DNA of 34,805 nucleotides from Planctomycetota bacterium (GTDB taxonomy: Bacteria; Planctomycetota; UBA1135; UBA2386): contig JAGQRB010000022.1 of assembly GCA_020425925.1 (NCBI GenBank), positions 1-34,805 of the forward strand, given 5' to 3'. A model generated the notes under the pieces. The model was not told where the DNA came from. It saw only the letters and a list, made by a program, of their open reading frames with translations, and ran no database searches. Positions 8,249-15,355 of this stretch are shown piece after piece. Each line of letters opens with the position of its first letter. Within the stretch, counting starts at the first letter, position 1. The translations under genes and the position numbers were made by a program.

Positions 8249-9233
8249 ACGCGACGCCCTGCGCGGCCTGGGCGTCGAGCACGCCTGCCTGCAGGAACAG
8301 GCTCGCTCCGAACCAGCCGGAGTCGAACGGCAGCGGCAACGTCAGCGTCGCGTCGCCGGCGCCCGCAATCCCGCTCGCGCCGCCGAGCAGCATGACGAAT
8401 GCGAACGTCGGTGCACCCACGAGCAGCGTGCCGCCGAGCAGCGGTTGCGAGGTCGGCTGGAAGCCGAGCGCGAGGATGGCGAACCCGCCGCCGACCCCGT
8501 CGGCGACGTCGAACGACATCGGCAGGCCAGGGTAGAGGCAGGCGCTGTCGACGCGCGGCACGATGCCGCCGGTGCCCTGGGTGCCGGCCCCGTACGGGAC
8601 GTTCTGGCCGTTGCAGGCAAACGCAGCCGCCTGGATCGAGAAGTTGTCGAAGGTCGCGGATTGCGCCGCGGTGCTGCCGAACTCGTTGAGCAGGAACAGA
8701 CTCACGCGCACCGGGCCGGCGAGGTTCGGGTGGGTCGCGGAGTGCAGGGTGACGAAGCCGCTGCCCTGGTCGAACTCCTCGTAGAGCGTGTTGCCGGCGC
8801 GACGGATCCGCAGCGTCGTTGCCGCTGCCGCGACGTTCGTCCACTGCGTGCCGAAGCCCGGGCTGACGAAGATGTTCGAGTAGAGGCTGCCGTTGCCGAT
8901 GAAGAACACGTCGGTGAAACCGAACTCGTGGGTCGTCGCGATGCCGAGCGACGCGTTGCCGGCGAGGTTGAGCTGATCGAGGTCGACGGTCGCGTTGAAA
9001 TCACCGGTCGCGACGAGCGAATCCAGCAGCCGCGCCGCGGCAGGTGCGGTGACGCCGGGGTCCTTCGACACCGCGAGGCGCCCGTTGACGAGATCGGCGT
9101 GGAAGCCGGGCAGGGTGCGAGTCACCAGCCGCGCATCGACGGTCGTGCCGCCGAACGACTCCGTGAACGATGCCTGCGCGAGGGCCGATGGGTCGGCGAG
9201 AGCGGCCGCAAAGATGGCGAGGAGGATTCTCAT
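8211..9233 (-). CDS. Secreted lectin-like protein with C-terminal beta module
   Basis: 340 residues with a signal peptide (MRILLAIFAAALADPSALAQA). Residues about 22-210 resemble a concanavalin A-like jelly roll of the kind found in secreted glycan-binding proteins: FTESFGGTTVDARLV, FNATVDLDQLNLAGNASLGI, and a late SATFDNFSIQ strand. Residues about 215-340 form a Gly-rich module (YGAGTQGTGG, LALGF, PLLGGTLLVG, GVAFTAGLEA) similar in layout to the tails of the products at 3077 and 4403. No catalytic residues are evident. GTAGGGTGG just upstream of the ATG can act as SD. The gene lies 41 nt after a sulfatase that itself has a lectin-like tail, so a joint role on sulfated glycans is reasonable inference. 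Confidence 0.78.
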   Translation of the reverse strand: MRILLAIFAAALADPSALAQASFTESFGGTTVDARLVTRTLPGFHADLVNGRLAVSKDPGVTAPAAARLLDSLVATGDFNATVDLDQLNLAGNASLGIATTHEFGFTDVFFIGNGSLYSNIFVSPGFGTQWTNVAAAATTLRIRRAGNTLYEEFDQGSGFVTLHSATHPNLAGPVRVSLFLLNEFGSTAAQSATFDNFSIQAAAFACNGQNVPYGAGTQGTGGIVPRVDSACLYPGLPMSFDVADGVGGGFAILALGFQPTSQPLLGGTLLVGAPTFAFVMLLGGASGIAGAGDATLTLPLPFDSGWFGASLFLQAGVLDAQAAQGVAFTAGLEARFPNW

Positions 9234-9274
9234 GGTGGCCACCCTACGGGCCGCATGCGATGCGAGACCTGCCG

Positions 9275-11374
9275 TTACCGGCTTGCGGCAACCTTCACCG
9301 CGTGGATCACGCCCGCGAACGCGTTCGGCGCCGAGTAGCCGCCGGCCGCGGTGCGGGTGTCGCAGCCGATGTCGAGGCCGTCGAGCGGCTGCTCGAGCAG
9401 CAGGCCCGGCGACGGCGCGGATGCTCGGACCTCGCCGTCGACGAGCAGCTTCACGATCTTCTCGTCGAGCCTGGCCGCGACCGTGAAGCGCGTGGCCGTC
9501 GGTCGTGCCGTCGCGATGCTCGTGAGCACGCCGTTCTGTCGCACTTCGAACACCAGTCGATCGCCGGCGAGGTGCAGCGCGTAGCCCCGTCGGTTGCCGC
9601 CGTGCGCGACGAGCACGCCGGAGCAATCGCGCGGCTCGACGTCGCATTCGATCGCGATCGGCAGGTTCGCGACCGCCGGCGTCGGGTGCGAGGGGTGCAC
9701 GCGGTCGAACGGTTCGGCGCCGACGCGTCGCGCCCACTGCTCCCATTCGGCGACGAGTGCCGCCGTGCGTTCGGGTTGCTCGGCCGCGAGGTCGTGCTGC
9801 TCGCTGCGGTCGTGCGCGACATCGAACAGCTGCCAGCGGATCGGGTTCGGCTCGCGTTTGCCCCAGACGACCTTGAAGTCGCCGCGCCGGAGTGCGCGCG
9901 CCCCTTGGTGCTCGAACGCGAGCGCGCGTCCGGCGAGTGGCTCGCCCGCGCAGGCCCCGAGCAGCGCGACGCCGCTCGGCGGCATCAGCGGTTGCTCGCC
10001 GCGTGACATCGGATACGCGGCGCCGGCGGCTGCGAGGATCGTCGGCACGATGTCCATGATGTGCGCCGGGTCGTCGACCCGCCGTGCGTCGGTGCCGAGG
10101 CGTGCCGGCCAGTGCACGAGCAGCGGACTCGCGATGCCGCCTTCGTGGCAGAAGTGTTTGTAGAGCGACAGCGGCGTGTTGCAGAGGTTTGCCCACGCCG
10201 AGCCGTAGCTCGCGTGTGTGCCGGGTTGACCGATCGCGCGCAGATCGGCGCCTTCGCGCAGGATCGTCTCGCCGCGGCGCGAGGGGCCGTCGAAGCCGAA
10301 CGGGCCCCACTCGTAGCACGCCCCGTTGTCGCTGAGGAACAGGATCAGCGTGTCGGCGAGTTCGCCGTGGGCCTCGAGGTCGGCGACGATGCGGCCGACG
10401 CCGCGGTCGAGGTGTTCGACCATCGCCGCGTACGTCGCCATCCGCCGCGCGAGGTCTTCGCGCCGCGCCGCCGACAGCTCGTCCCACGCGGGGTTGCTGC
10501 GGCCGGGGTAGCCGTTCGCGATGTCGTCGCGGTCGACCGGCACGAGCCCGCGCGGCGGCAGCTCGGCGTCGTCGGGCACCAGCCCGAGTCGCTGCAGCCG
10601 CTCGAAGCGCTCGCGACGCAGCGCGTCCCAGCCGCGCCGGTAGCGTTCGACGTAGCGGTCGATCGTCGCGGCCGGGGCCTGGATCGGGAAGTGCGGCGCC
10701 GAGTGCGCGAGGTAGAGGAACCACGGCCGGCCCTGGCGGTCGCGCATCGCCGCCAGGAACCCGAGCGCACGTTCGGTGAACTCGTCGGTGGCGTAGAACG
10801 CGGTGGCCGCCGGCGCCGGGGTCGGCGCCGCGCTGTCGGCGGGCAGCAGCACGTAGCCGTCGGAGTCCCATTGATCCGTCGCATAGGCGAACAGGTCGCG
10901 GAAACCGTAGTAGCGCTCGAAACCGCGTTCGATCGGCCCCGGCAGGCCGAGATGCCACTTGCCGACCATCGCCGTCGAATAGCCCGCGTCGCGCATCAGC
11001 TCGGCGACGACCGCGGCGTGCGGCAGCAGTCGACCCGAATAGGCCGCGCTCGAGCCGGCGCGCGGCTCGCGTTCGGTGAACGAACCGATGCCGGCTTCGT
11101 GCGGGTGCAGCCCCGTCAGCAGCGACGCGCGCGACGGGCAGCAGCGCGCCGAGTTGTAGAAGCTCGTGAACTGCGCGCCGTGCGCGGCGAGCCGGTCGAG
11201 GTTGGGCGTCTCGAGCTCGCCGCCGTAGCAGCCGAGATCGGACCAGCCGAGATCGTCGGCGAGGATCAGCAGCACGTTCGGGCGCTGCGAACGCGCCGAT
11301 TGTGCGGCGGTGGGGGCGACGATGGTCGCGATCGCGATCGCGATCGCGACGGCAGCGGCGAGCGGGCGGCGCAT
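9275..11374 (-). CDS. Secreted arylsulfatase (CCPSR type) with C-terminal lectin-like domain
   Basis: 699-residue formylglycine-dependent sulfatase. The signal peptide is unusual: its core AIAIAIAT is written by a TCGCGA hexanucleotide repeated four times. The metal site is NVLLILADDLGWSD (Asp40, Asp41). The activation motif is CCPSR (Cys78-Arg82), followed by ASLLTGLHPHEAG. GKWHLG and LFLSDNGACYE complete the active site. The sulfatase core ends near residue 555. The remaining about 140 residues (IECDVEP to the end) look like a concanavalin A/LamG-type sandwich, as in many planctomycetal arylsulfatases. The start codon is 39 nt after the DUF1772 remnant, and a lectin-like secreted protein follows, so this is part of a minus-strand run. 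Its CxPxR variant and architecture differ from those of the sulfatase at 5839. Confidence 0.93.
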   Translation of the reverse strand: MRRPLAAAVAIAIAIATIVAPTAAQSARSQRPNVLLILADDLGWSDLGCYGGELETPNLDRLAAHGAQFTSFYNSARCCPSRASLLTGLHPHEAGIGSFTEREPRAGSSAAYSGRLLPHAAVVAELMRDAGYSTAMVGKWHLGLPGPIERGFERYYGFRDLFAYATDQWDSDGYVLLPADSAAPTPAPAATAFYATDEFTERALGFLAAMRDRQGRPWFLYLAHSAPHFPIQAPAATIDRYVERYRRGWDALRRERFERLQRLGLVPDDAELPPRGLVPVDRDDIANGYPGRSNPAWDELSAARREDLARRMATYAAMVEHLDRGVGRIVADLEAHGELADTLILFLSDNGACYEWGPFGFDGPSRRGETILREGADLRAIGQPGTHASYGSAWANLCNTPLSLYKHFCHEGGIASPLLVHWPARLGTDARRVDDPAHIMDIVPTILAAAGAAYPMSRGEQPLMPPSGVALLGACAGEPLAGRALAFEHQGARALRRGDFKVVWGKREPNPIRWQLFDVAHDRSEQHDLAAEQPERTAALVAEWEQWARRVGAEPFDRVHPSHPTPAVANLPIAIECDVEPRDCSGVLVAHGGNRRGYALHLAGDRLVFEVRQNGVLTSIATARPTATRFTVAARLDEKIVKLLVDGEVRASAPSPGLLLEQPLDGLDIGCDTRTAAGGYSAPNAFAGVIHAVKVAASR
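11326..11349. repeat. Four tandem TCGCGA hexamers (three overlapping GCGATCGC octamers)
   Basis: A perfect 24-bp run of four TCGCGA units. It contains overlapping GCGATCGC palindromes at 11328-11335, 11334-11341 and 11340-11347. It lies inside the signal peptide of the sulfatase, where each unit encodes Ala-Ile on the minus strand. Unit gain or loss would stay in frame and lengthen or shorten the hydrophobic core. Confidence 0.9.
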
Positions 11375-11413
11375 GCCCGCGAGGCTACGGCAGCGCGGCG
11401 CGTCCGGGTCGTC

Positions 11414-11601
11414 TCATTCGGTGGTTCGCCACAGCAGGCATGCCGAGGTCGCGAGCGCCGCTGCGGTCCGCACATGGTTCCAGGTCGTCCAGCTCGCGAC
11501 GTAGTCGCGCCACGCCCCGACCGAGCCGGCGTCGGCGACAACGCGCCGAGCGCGCAGGCGAGCGCTGCGGCGGGCGTGAGCCACGCGAGGATCGCGTTCA
11601 T
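11414..11601 (-). pseudogene. Collapsed DUF1772 gene: internal deletion plus frame change
   Basis: The ATG (complement 11599-11601) overlaps the TGA of the upstream NmrA-like gene as ATGA, so a translationally coupled gene once began here. Its first residues, MNAILAWLTPAAALACALGAL, resemble the N-terminus of DUF1772 (anthrone-oxygenase-like) membrane proteins. A few codons later the match moves to another frame, which reads WRDYVASWTTWNHVRTAAAL and runs to a TGA at 11414-11416. W..Y...W..WNHVRT is the hallmark of the DUF1772 C-terminus. The family is normally about 150 residues; here only about 62 codons lie between the ends, so roughly the middle 90-100 residues are gone and the two ends are out of frame. 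DUF1772 and NmrA-like genes are plausible operon partners. A sequencing error could explain the frame change but not the missing middle. Confidence 0.65.
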
Positions 11602-12428
11602 CGCTGCGCCCAGACACCGGTCGCCGCTGCGCCGCGCGCCCAGTCGGCGAAGTCGCGCGGGGCCCGGCCGAGCGCGCGCTCGACGCCGTCGCCGAGCGAC
11701 TCGTTGCGGCCGTCGAGCACCTCGCGGCAGAGCTCGGTCAGCAGGTTCGCGAGCGCCGGGCCCGCGTCCGCGGCCAGCGCCGTCCGGAAGTCGTCGAGCG
11801 AGATCGGTAGGTAGTCGAGCTCGCGGCCCGAGGCGCGCGCGATCGCGGCGACGGCGTCGGCGAACGTGAGCAGTCGCGGCCCGGTGACCTCGTAGAGTTC
11901 GCCGTCGTGGCCGTCGTCGCAGAGCGCCGCGACCGCGACGTCGGCGATGTCGTCGCAGTCGACGAACGGCTCGCGGACGCGGTCGGCCGGCATCGCGACG
12001 ATGCCGTCGAGCACGCCGCCGAGCAGATGACCTTCGTCGAAGTTCTGGTCGAACCAACTCGCGCGCACGATGGTGTGCGACAGGCCGCTGCTGCCGACGA
12101 TCGCCTCGCAGCGGCGCGCGTTCGCCTCGCCGCGACCGGACAGCAGCACGAGCCGCCGCACGCCGACGCCGCGCGCGATCGCGACGAGTTCTTCGATGGC
12201 GGTGGGCGCTTCGGGCACCGCCAGGTCGGGGAAGAACGACACGTAGACGGCGTCGGCGCCCGCGAGCGCCGGGGCCCATGTCGCGGGGGCCTGCCAGTCG
12301 AACGGCGTGGTGGACCGGCGCGAGCCGGCGCGGACCGGGCGACCGCGGGCACGCAGGCGATCGACGACGCGGCGGCCGGTCTTGCCGGTGGCGCCGAGGA
12401 CGAGGACGGGGGAGTCTTGCTGGTTCAT
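11598..12428 (-). CDS. NmrA-like NAD(P)-binding oxidoreductase
   Basis: 276-residue atypical short-chain dehydrogenase of the NmrA/NAD(P)H-binding group, a soluble Rossmann protein. The nucleotide-binding loop is VLVLGATGKTGRRV at residues 8-21 (GxTGxxG). Strand-helix elements follow with GADAVYVSF, RRLVLLSGRGE and TIVRASWFDQNF, the last typical of family members that lack the classical YxxxK. FVDCDDIADVAV and YEVTGPRLLTF are the usual C-terminal family motifs. Members include quinone oxidoreductases and redox sensors. I chose the ATG at 12428; an in-frame ATG at 12461 would add 11 residues. The gene is divergent from an AraC-family regulator 111 bp away that probably controls it. Its stop overlaps the start of the DUF1772 remnant (ATGA). 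Confidence 0.88.
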   Translation of the reverse strand: MNQQDSPVLVLGATGKTGRRVVDRLRARGRPVRAGSRRSTTPFDWQAPATWAPALAGADAVYVSFFPDLAVPEAPTAIEELVAIARGVGVRRLVLLSGRGEANARRCEAIVGSSGLSHTIVRASWFDQNFDEGHLLGGVLDGIVAMPADRVREPFVDCDDIADVAVAALCDDGHDGELYEVTGPRLLTFADAVAAIARASGRELDYLPISLDDFRTALAADAGPALANLLTELCREVLDGRNESLGDGVERALGRAPRDFADWARGAAATGVWAQR

Positions 12429-12477
12429 GGGCGGTATGATCCTGGTGCTCCTCCGGAGCATCCATGCCACTTCGTCG

Positions 12478-12508
12478 CCAACAATGTGCCGAGCGTCCAA
12501 CTTGTTGG
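12478..12508. promoter_or_regulatory. Candidate AraC operator between NmrA-like gene and araC
   Basis: In the 111-bp divergent intergenic region, CCAACAA (12478-12484) is the reverse complement of TTGTTGG (12502-12508), with 17 bp between. The right half also lies in a compact inverted repeat CCAAC-TT-GTTGG (12497-12508). CCAAC is thus present as a direct repeat as well. The position is right for autoregulation and for control of the divergent oxidoreductase, but binding is inferred. Confidence 0.45.
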
Positions 12509-12539
12509 GAGTTTCGGTCCAGTCCGGCAGAATGACGTC

Positions 12540-13496
12540 ATGACCGCCACCGAGCGTTCCGTGCCCGCCACCGCCGACCCGCTCGGCGAGACCCTGCACC
12601 TGCTGCGACTGACCGGCACGCTCTATTGCCGCTCGGAGCTCACGGCGCCGTGGGGTGTCGACCTGCCGGCATTGCCGGACTGCATGATGTTCCACCTCGT
12701 GACGGCGGGCCGCTGCCGGCTCGAGGTCGCGGGCGAGCCGCCGCGGTTGCTCGAGCGCGGCAGCCTCGTGCTGCTGCCGCACGGCGAGGGTCACACGATT
12801 CGCAGTGCGGAAGGGGTCGCGGCGCCGCCGCTGTTCGACCTGCCGATCGAGCGGGTCAGCGACCGCTACGAGATCCTGCGCCACGGCGGCGGCGGCGAGC
12901 GCGCACAGGTGATCTGCTGCGTCGCTCGGTTCGATCACGTCGCGGCGTCCCACCTCGTTGCCGAGCTGCCGAAGGTGTTGCAGATCGACTCGTGGCACGA
13001 CGCCGACGCCGGCAGCTGGCTGGCGAGCACGATGCGATTCGTCGCGCGTGAGGCGCAGGCGCTGCGACCCGGTGGCGAAACGGTGATCACGCGGCTCGCC
13101 GACGTGCTCGTGATCCAGCTGATCCGCACCTGGATCGATTCGGCGAGTGCGGCCGGCCGCGGTTGGCTCGGGGCGCTGCGCGATCCGCAGCTCGGCGCCG
13201 CGCTGAACGCGATCCACCGTTCGCCGGGTGCGCCGTGGTCGGTCGCGACGCTCGCGGAGCAGGCCTGCATGTCGCGCTCGGCGTTCGCGGCCCGGTTCAC
13301 CGAGCTCGTCGGCGAGCCGGTCGGTCGCTACCTCACCAGCTGGCGTCTGCGCCTCGCGCGCGAACGCCTGCGCGCCGGCCCGGTGGCGATCGCGGCGGTT
13401 GCGGACGAGCTCGGCTACCGCTCGGAAGCCGCGTTCTGCCGCGCGTTCAAGCGCGAGTTCGGCGTATCGCCCGGCCGGTCACGGCGGCAGGAATGA
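12540..13496 (+). CDS. AraC-family transcriptional regulator with N-terminal cupin
   Basis: 318-residue cytoplasmic transcription factor. Residues about 15-190 form the cupin-type sensor of the AraC_binding/cupin_6 kind, with FHLVTAGRCRLEV and GSLVLLPHGEGHTIRS. Residues about 220-315 contain two helix-turn-helix motifs: SVATLAEQACMSRSAFAARF and the AraC signature region VADELGYRSEAAFCRAFKRE with FGVSPG. The ATG at 12540 is chosen because the frame upstream overlaps the divergent gene. Members with this sensor often regulate an adjacent divergent oxidoreductase, which matches the NmrA-like gene here. The ligand is unknown, perhaps a reactive or xenobiotic small molecule. The inverted repeat at 12478-12508 is the obvious binding-site candidate. 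Confidence 0.9.
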   Translation: MTATERSVPATADPLGETLHLLRLTGTLYCRSELTAPWGVDLPALPDCMMFHLVTAGRCRLEVAGEPPRLLERGSLVLLPHGEGHTIRSAEGVAAPPLFDLPIERVSDRYEILRHGGGGERAQVICCVARFDHVAASHLVAELPKVLQIDSWHDADAGSWLASTMRFVAREAQALRPGGETVITRLADVLVIQLIRTWIDSASAAGRGWLGALRDPQLGAALNAIHRSPGAPWSVATLAEQACMSRSAFAARFTELVGEPVGRYLTSWRLRLARERLRAGPVAIAAVADELGYRSEAAFCRAFKREFGVSPGRSRRQE

Positions 13497-13537
13497 GGGC
13501 TTGCGCGCTCCGGCGCCGCATGGTATTCAACCTTCCA

Positions 13538-13558
13538 GTTATTTAACCTAGTAGTTAA
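13538..13558. promoter_or_regulatory. AT-rich nested inverted repeat, likely ArsR-family operator
   Basis: GTTA-TT-TAAC (13538-13547) shares its right arm with TTAAC-6 nt-GTTAA (13543-13558). The island is strikingly AT-rich in this GC-rich window and ends 5 bp before the GTG of the ArsR gene. ArsR/SmtB proteins bind AT-rich inverted repeats near their own promoter. The closeness to the start leaves no room for a Shine-Dalgarno, so the transcript may be nearly leaderless. Confidence 0.65.
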
Positions 13559-13563
13559 TCGAC

Positions 13564-13929
13564 GTGGCCACCGACACCCTGAGCCGAACGCTGTCCGCCC
13601 TCGCGGACCCGACCCGGCGCCGGATCCTGCAGCGCCTCGCGCGCGGCCGCGCGACCGTCAACCAGCTCGCCGAGCCGTTCGAGATGAGCCTGCCCGCCGT
13701 CAGCAAGCACCTCAAGGTGCTCGAGCGGGCGCGGCTCATCGAGCGCGGTCGCGAGAAGCAGTGGCGGCCGTGCAGCCTGCGCCCGGAACCGCTGCGGGAT
13801 GCCGTCGCCTGGCTCGAGAGCTGCCGCGAGGTGTGGGAGGCGAACTACGCCCGGCTCGACGACGTGCTCGCCGAGCTGAAGCAGACGCAGCAACCGAAAC
13901 CGAAACCGAAACGAGGAAACCGAAAGTGA
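13564..13929 (+). CDS. ArsR-family winged-helix repressor
   Basis: 121-residue DNA-binding repressor of the ArsR/SmtB fold, of the non-metal subgroup that sits beside AHSA1/SRPBCC genes. The N-terminal ALADPTRRRILQRLARG and the recognition helix MSLPAVSKHLKVLERARLI (about residues 41-59) are diagnostic. There is no CxC or His-rich metal site, so a small molecule or unknown signal is expected. The start is a GTG directly behind the AT-rich operator, with no visible SD. The C-terminal tail is a Pro-Lys stretch (PKPKPKRGNRK) written by repeated CCGAAA hexamers (13894-13911, and again 13920-13925). That purine-rich DNA also contains the GAGGAAA that serves the next gene. The stop overlaps the next GTG as GTGA, so coupling is expected. 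Confidence 0.92.
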   Translation: MATDTLSRTLSALADPTRRRILQRLARGRATVNQLAEPFEMSLPAVSKHLKVLERARLIERGREKQWRPCSLRPEPLRDAVAWLESCREVWEANYARLDDVLAELKQTQQPKPKPKRGNRK

Positions 13930-14408
13930 ACAAGCTCCAGATGCGCCTCGAGGGCGACACCGTGATCGTCGGCACCCGCACGTTCGACGCCGAGCCCGAG
14001 CTCGTCTACCGCGCCCACACCGACCCCGCGATCGTGCAGCGCTGGTGCACCGGCCCGGACGGCTGGCGCATGACCGTCTGCGAGAACGATGCGCGGCCCG
14101 GCGGCAAGATCCGTTACGAGTGGCAGAACGACGACGGCCACGGCTTCTCGCTGACCGGCGAGTTCGTCGAGTTGGTGCCGTTCTCGCGCCTGGTCCACAT
14201 CGAGCGCATGCACCTGCCGGACACGACGCCCGACAACCGCGTCGAGACGGTGTTCGAGCCGTTCGAGGGCGGCACGCGGATGACGATGCGGATGAACCTG
14301 CCGGATCAGGCGACGCGCGATGCGATGATCCAGACCGGCATGGAGGCCGGCATGGAGATCAGCTACCAGCGGCTCGAGCGCGAGATCGCCGCGGGCGGCC
14401 TCGCATGA
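13926..14408 (+). CDS. AHSA1/SRPBCC-domain protein
   Basis: 160-residue cytoplasmic protein of the START/Bet v 1-like SRPBCC superfamily (Aha1-C-terminal-like, AHSA1/CalC branch). The family opening is RTFDAEPELVYRAHTDPAIV followed by RWCTGPDGW, then FVELVPFSRLVHIERM, VETVFEPFEGGTRMTM, and a C-terminal helix ending near ISYQRLERE. The fold encloses a hydrophobic ligand cavity; the ligand is unknown. The start is the GTG at 13926, with GAGG at 13913-13916 as SD and a GTGA overlap with the ArsR stop. The gene ends in an ATGA overlap with the DUF1801 gene. The ArsR-AHSA1-DUF1801 set is a recurrent bacterial association, presumably a repressor controlling two ligand-binding proteins. The physiological role is not established from sequence. 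Confidence 0.9.
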   Translation: MNKLQMRLEGDTVIVGTRTFDAEPELVYRAHTDPAIVQRWCTGPDGWRMTVCENDARPGGKIRYEWQNDDGHGFSLTGEFVELVPFSRLVHIERMHLPDTTPDNRVETVFEPFEGGTRMTMRMNLPDQATRDAMIQTGMEAGMEISYQRLEREIAAGGLA

Positions 14409-14788
14409 AGACCGACACGACCGCAGCCGTCGAGCAGTGGCTCGCGAGCTCGAAGCACCCGGACCTCGAACTGATCGAGGCGCTGCGGCGCCTCGTGCTC
14501 GCGGTCGATCCGACGATCGCGGAGGGCGTGAAGTGGAACGTGCCGAGCTTCCGCACGCACGAGTACTTCGCGACGATGCACGTGCGGCGCAAGTCGGGCA
14601 TCGGTCTCGTGCTGCATCGCGGTGCCAAGAAGCGCGGCGATGCGGCGCCCGCGATCGACGATCCGGAGGCGTTGCTCGAGTGGCTCGGAGACGACCGCGC
14701 GATGCTCGCGTTCGAGGGGATCGCCGAGCTGAAGCGGCGCCGGCGGGCCGTGCAGGCGATCCTGCGGCAGTGGATCCGCTCGGTGTGA
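14405..14788 (+). CDS. DUF1801-domain (YdhG-like) protein
   Basis: 127-residue soluble protein of the DUF1801/YdhG family. The central part reads EGVKWNVPSFRTHEYFATMHV, then GIGLVLHRGAKKR, and the C-terminal LKRRRRAVQAILRQWI is a basic amphipathic helix; all are typical of the family. The biochemical function of DUF1801 is not known with certainty; some members resemble iron-chaperone-like folds. The ATG overlaps the stop of the AHSA1 gene (ATGA at 14405-14408), making it the third gene of the ArsR operon and presumably under ArsR control. It is convergent with a small lipoprotein gene only 10 bp away, with a hairpin between. Confidence 0.88.
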   Translation: MKTDTTAAVEQWLASSKHPDLELIEALRRLVLAVDPTIAEGVKWNVPSFRTHEYFATMHVRRKSGIGLVLHRGAKKRGDAAPAIDDPEALLEWLGDDRAMLAFEGIAELKRRRRAVQAILRQWIRSV

Positions 14789-14792
14789 CCGC

Positions 14793-14811
14793 CGTGCCTC
14801 AGCGAGGCGCG
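14793..14811. terminator. Hairpin between convergent DUF1801 and lipoprotein genes
   Basis: CGTGCCTC-AGC-GAGGCGCG forms an 8-bp stem, with one G-T pair on one strand, and a 3-nt loop. The minus-strand stop codon (complement 14799-14801) lies at the loop edge. No U-tract follows on either strand. A short bidirectional terminator or 3'-end-protecting hairpin is likely. It resembles the stop-containing hairpin at 3057-3080. Confidence 0.45.
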
Positions 14812-15233
14812 GGCAGCATCGTCACCGCGACCTCGCTGCGATCCGCTCCGCACATCACGTCGCTGACCCCGAACAGGCTCAGCGTCACGCCCTGCACGCG
14901 ATAGTCCGCGTCGGTCCAGCCGGCGTTCTTCAGCAGCCCGTCGAAGTAGCCCGCGATCGCGGGCGCCGTGGTGCCGGCCGGGAACTTGTGGCGGCCGTAC
15001 TGTGCGCCCTCACCTGCGTCGTCCTGCCAGGCGTCGACGATCGTGGTCCGCTGCGGCTTCTTGGCCGCGAGGTGGACGGTGGTCTCGGCCGAGATCGCAG
15101 TCGCCGCTTCGCCAGTGCCCGTGCCGGTCACGGCGAAGGTGAGGATCACGTCGTTGCCGTCGGCGGCGCTGTTGCCGCAACCGGCCGACAGCAGCGCGAG
15201 CACTGGCAGGAGGATGCCGGGAAGCGAGCGCAT
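14799..15233 (-). CDS. Small secreted lipoprotein of unknown function
   Basis: 144 residues with a lipoprotein signal MRSLPGILLPVLALLSAGC, so Cys19 would be lipidated and the protein anchored in an envelope membrane. The mature part is short and soluble, with a Thr/Gly-rich beta-like start (VILTFAVTGTGTGE), a His/Lys segment near the middle (QYGRHKFPAG) and one further cysteine in DVMCGADRSE. I do not recognise the family. It is monocistronic, convergent with the ArsR operon, and starts 122 bp upstream of the oppositely oriented tRNA-Arg. Confidence 0.72.
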   Translation of the reverse strand: MRSLPGILLPVLALLSAGCGNSAADGNDVILTFAVTGTGTGEAATAISAETTVHLAAKKPQRTTIVDAWQDDAGEGAQYGRHKFPAGTTAPAIAGYFDGLLKNAGWTDADYRVQGVTLSLFGVSDVMCGADRSEVAVTMLPAPR

Positions 15234-15355
15234 TGCGACCGAGGCTAGGCGCCCGCGCGCGACGCGGCAAGTGGTGGGGGTGTGCTAGTGCAGACGCGCT
15301 GCCGTGAGGATGCGCTGGCGACGACGTCCGCGGCTCTCTAGTCTCCCGGTCGCGC

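Noticed and set aside
8211..10958. A 915-codon minus-strand frame that could be read as one large protein
   Set aside because: Only its last 340 codons are a real gene (start at 9233). The rest is an Arg-rich shadow of the sulfatase in another frame.
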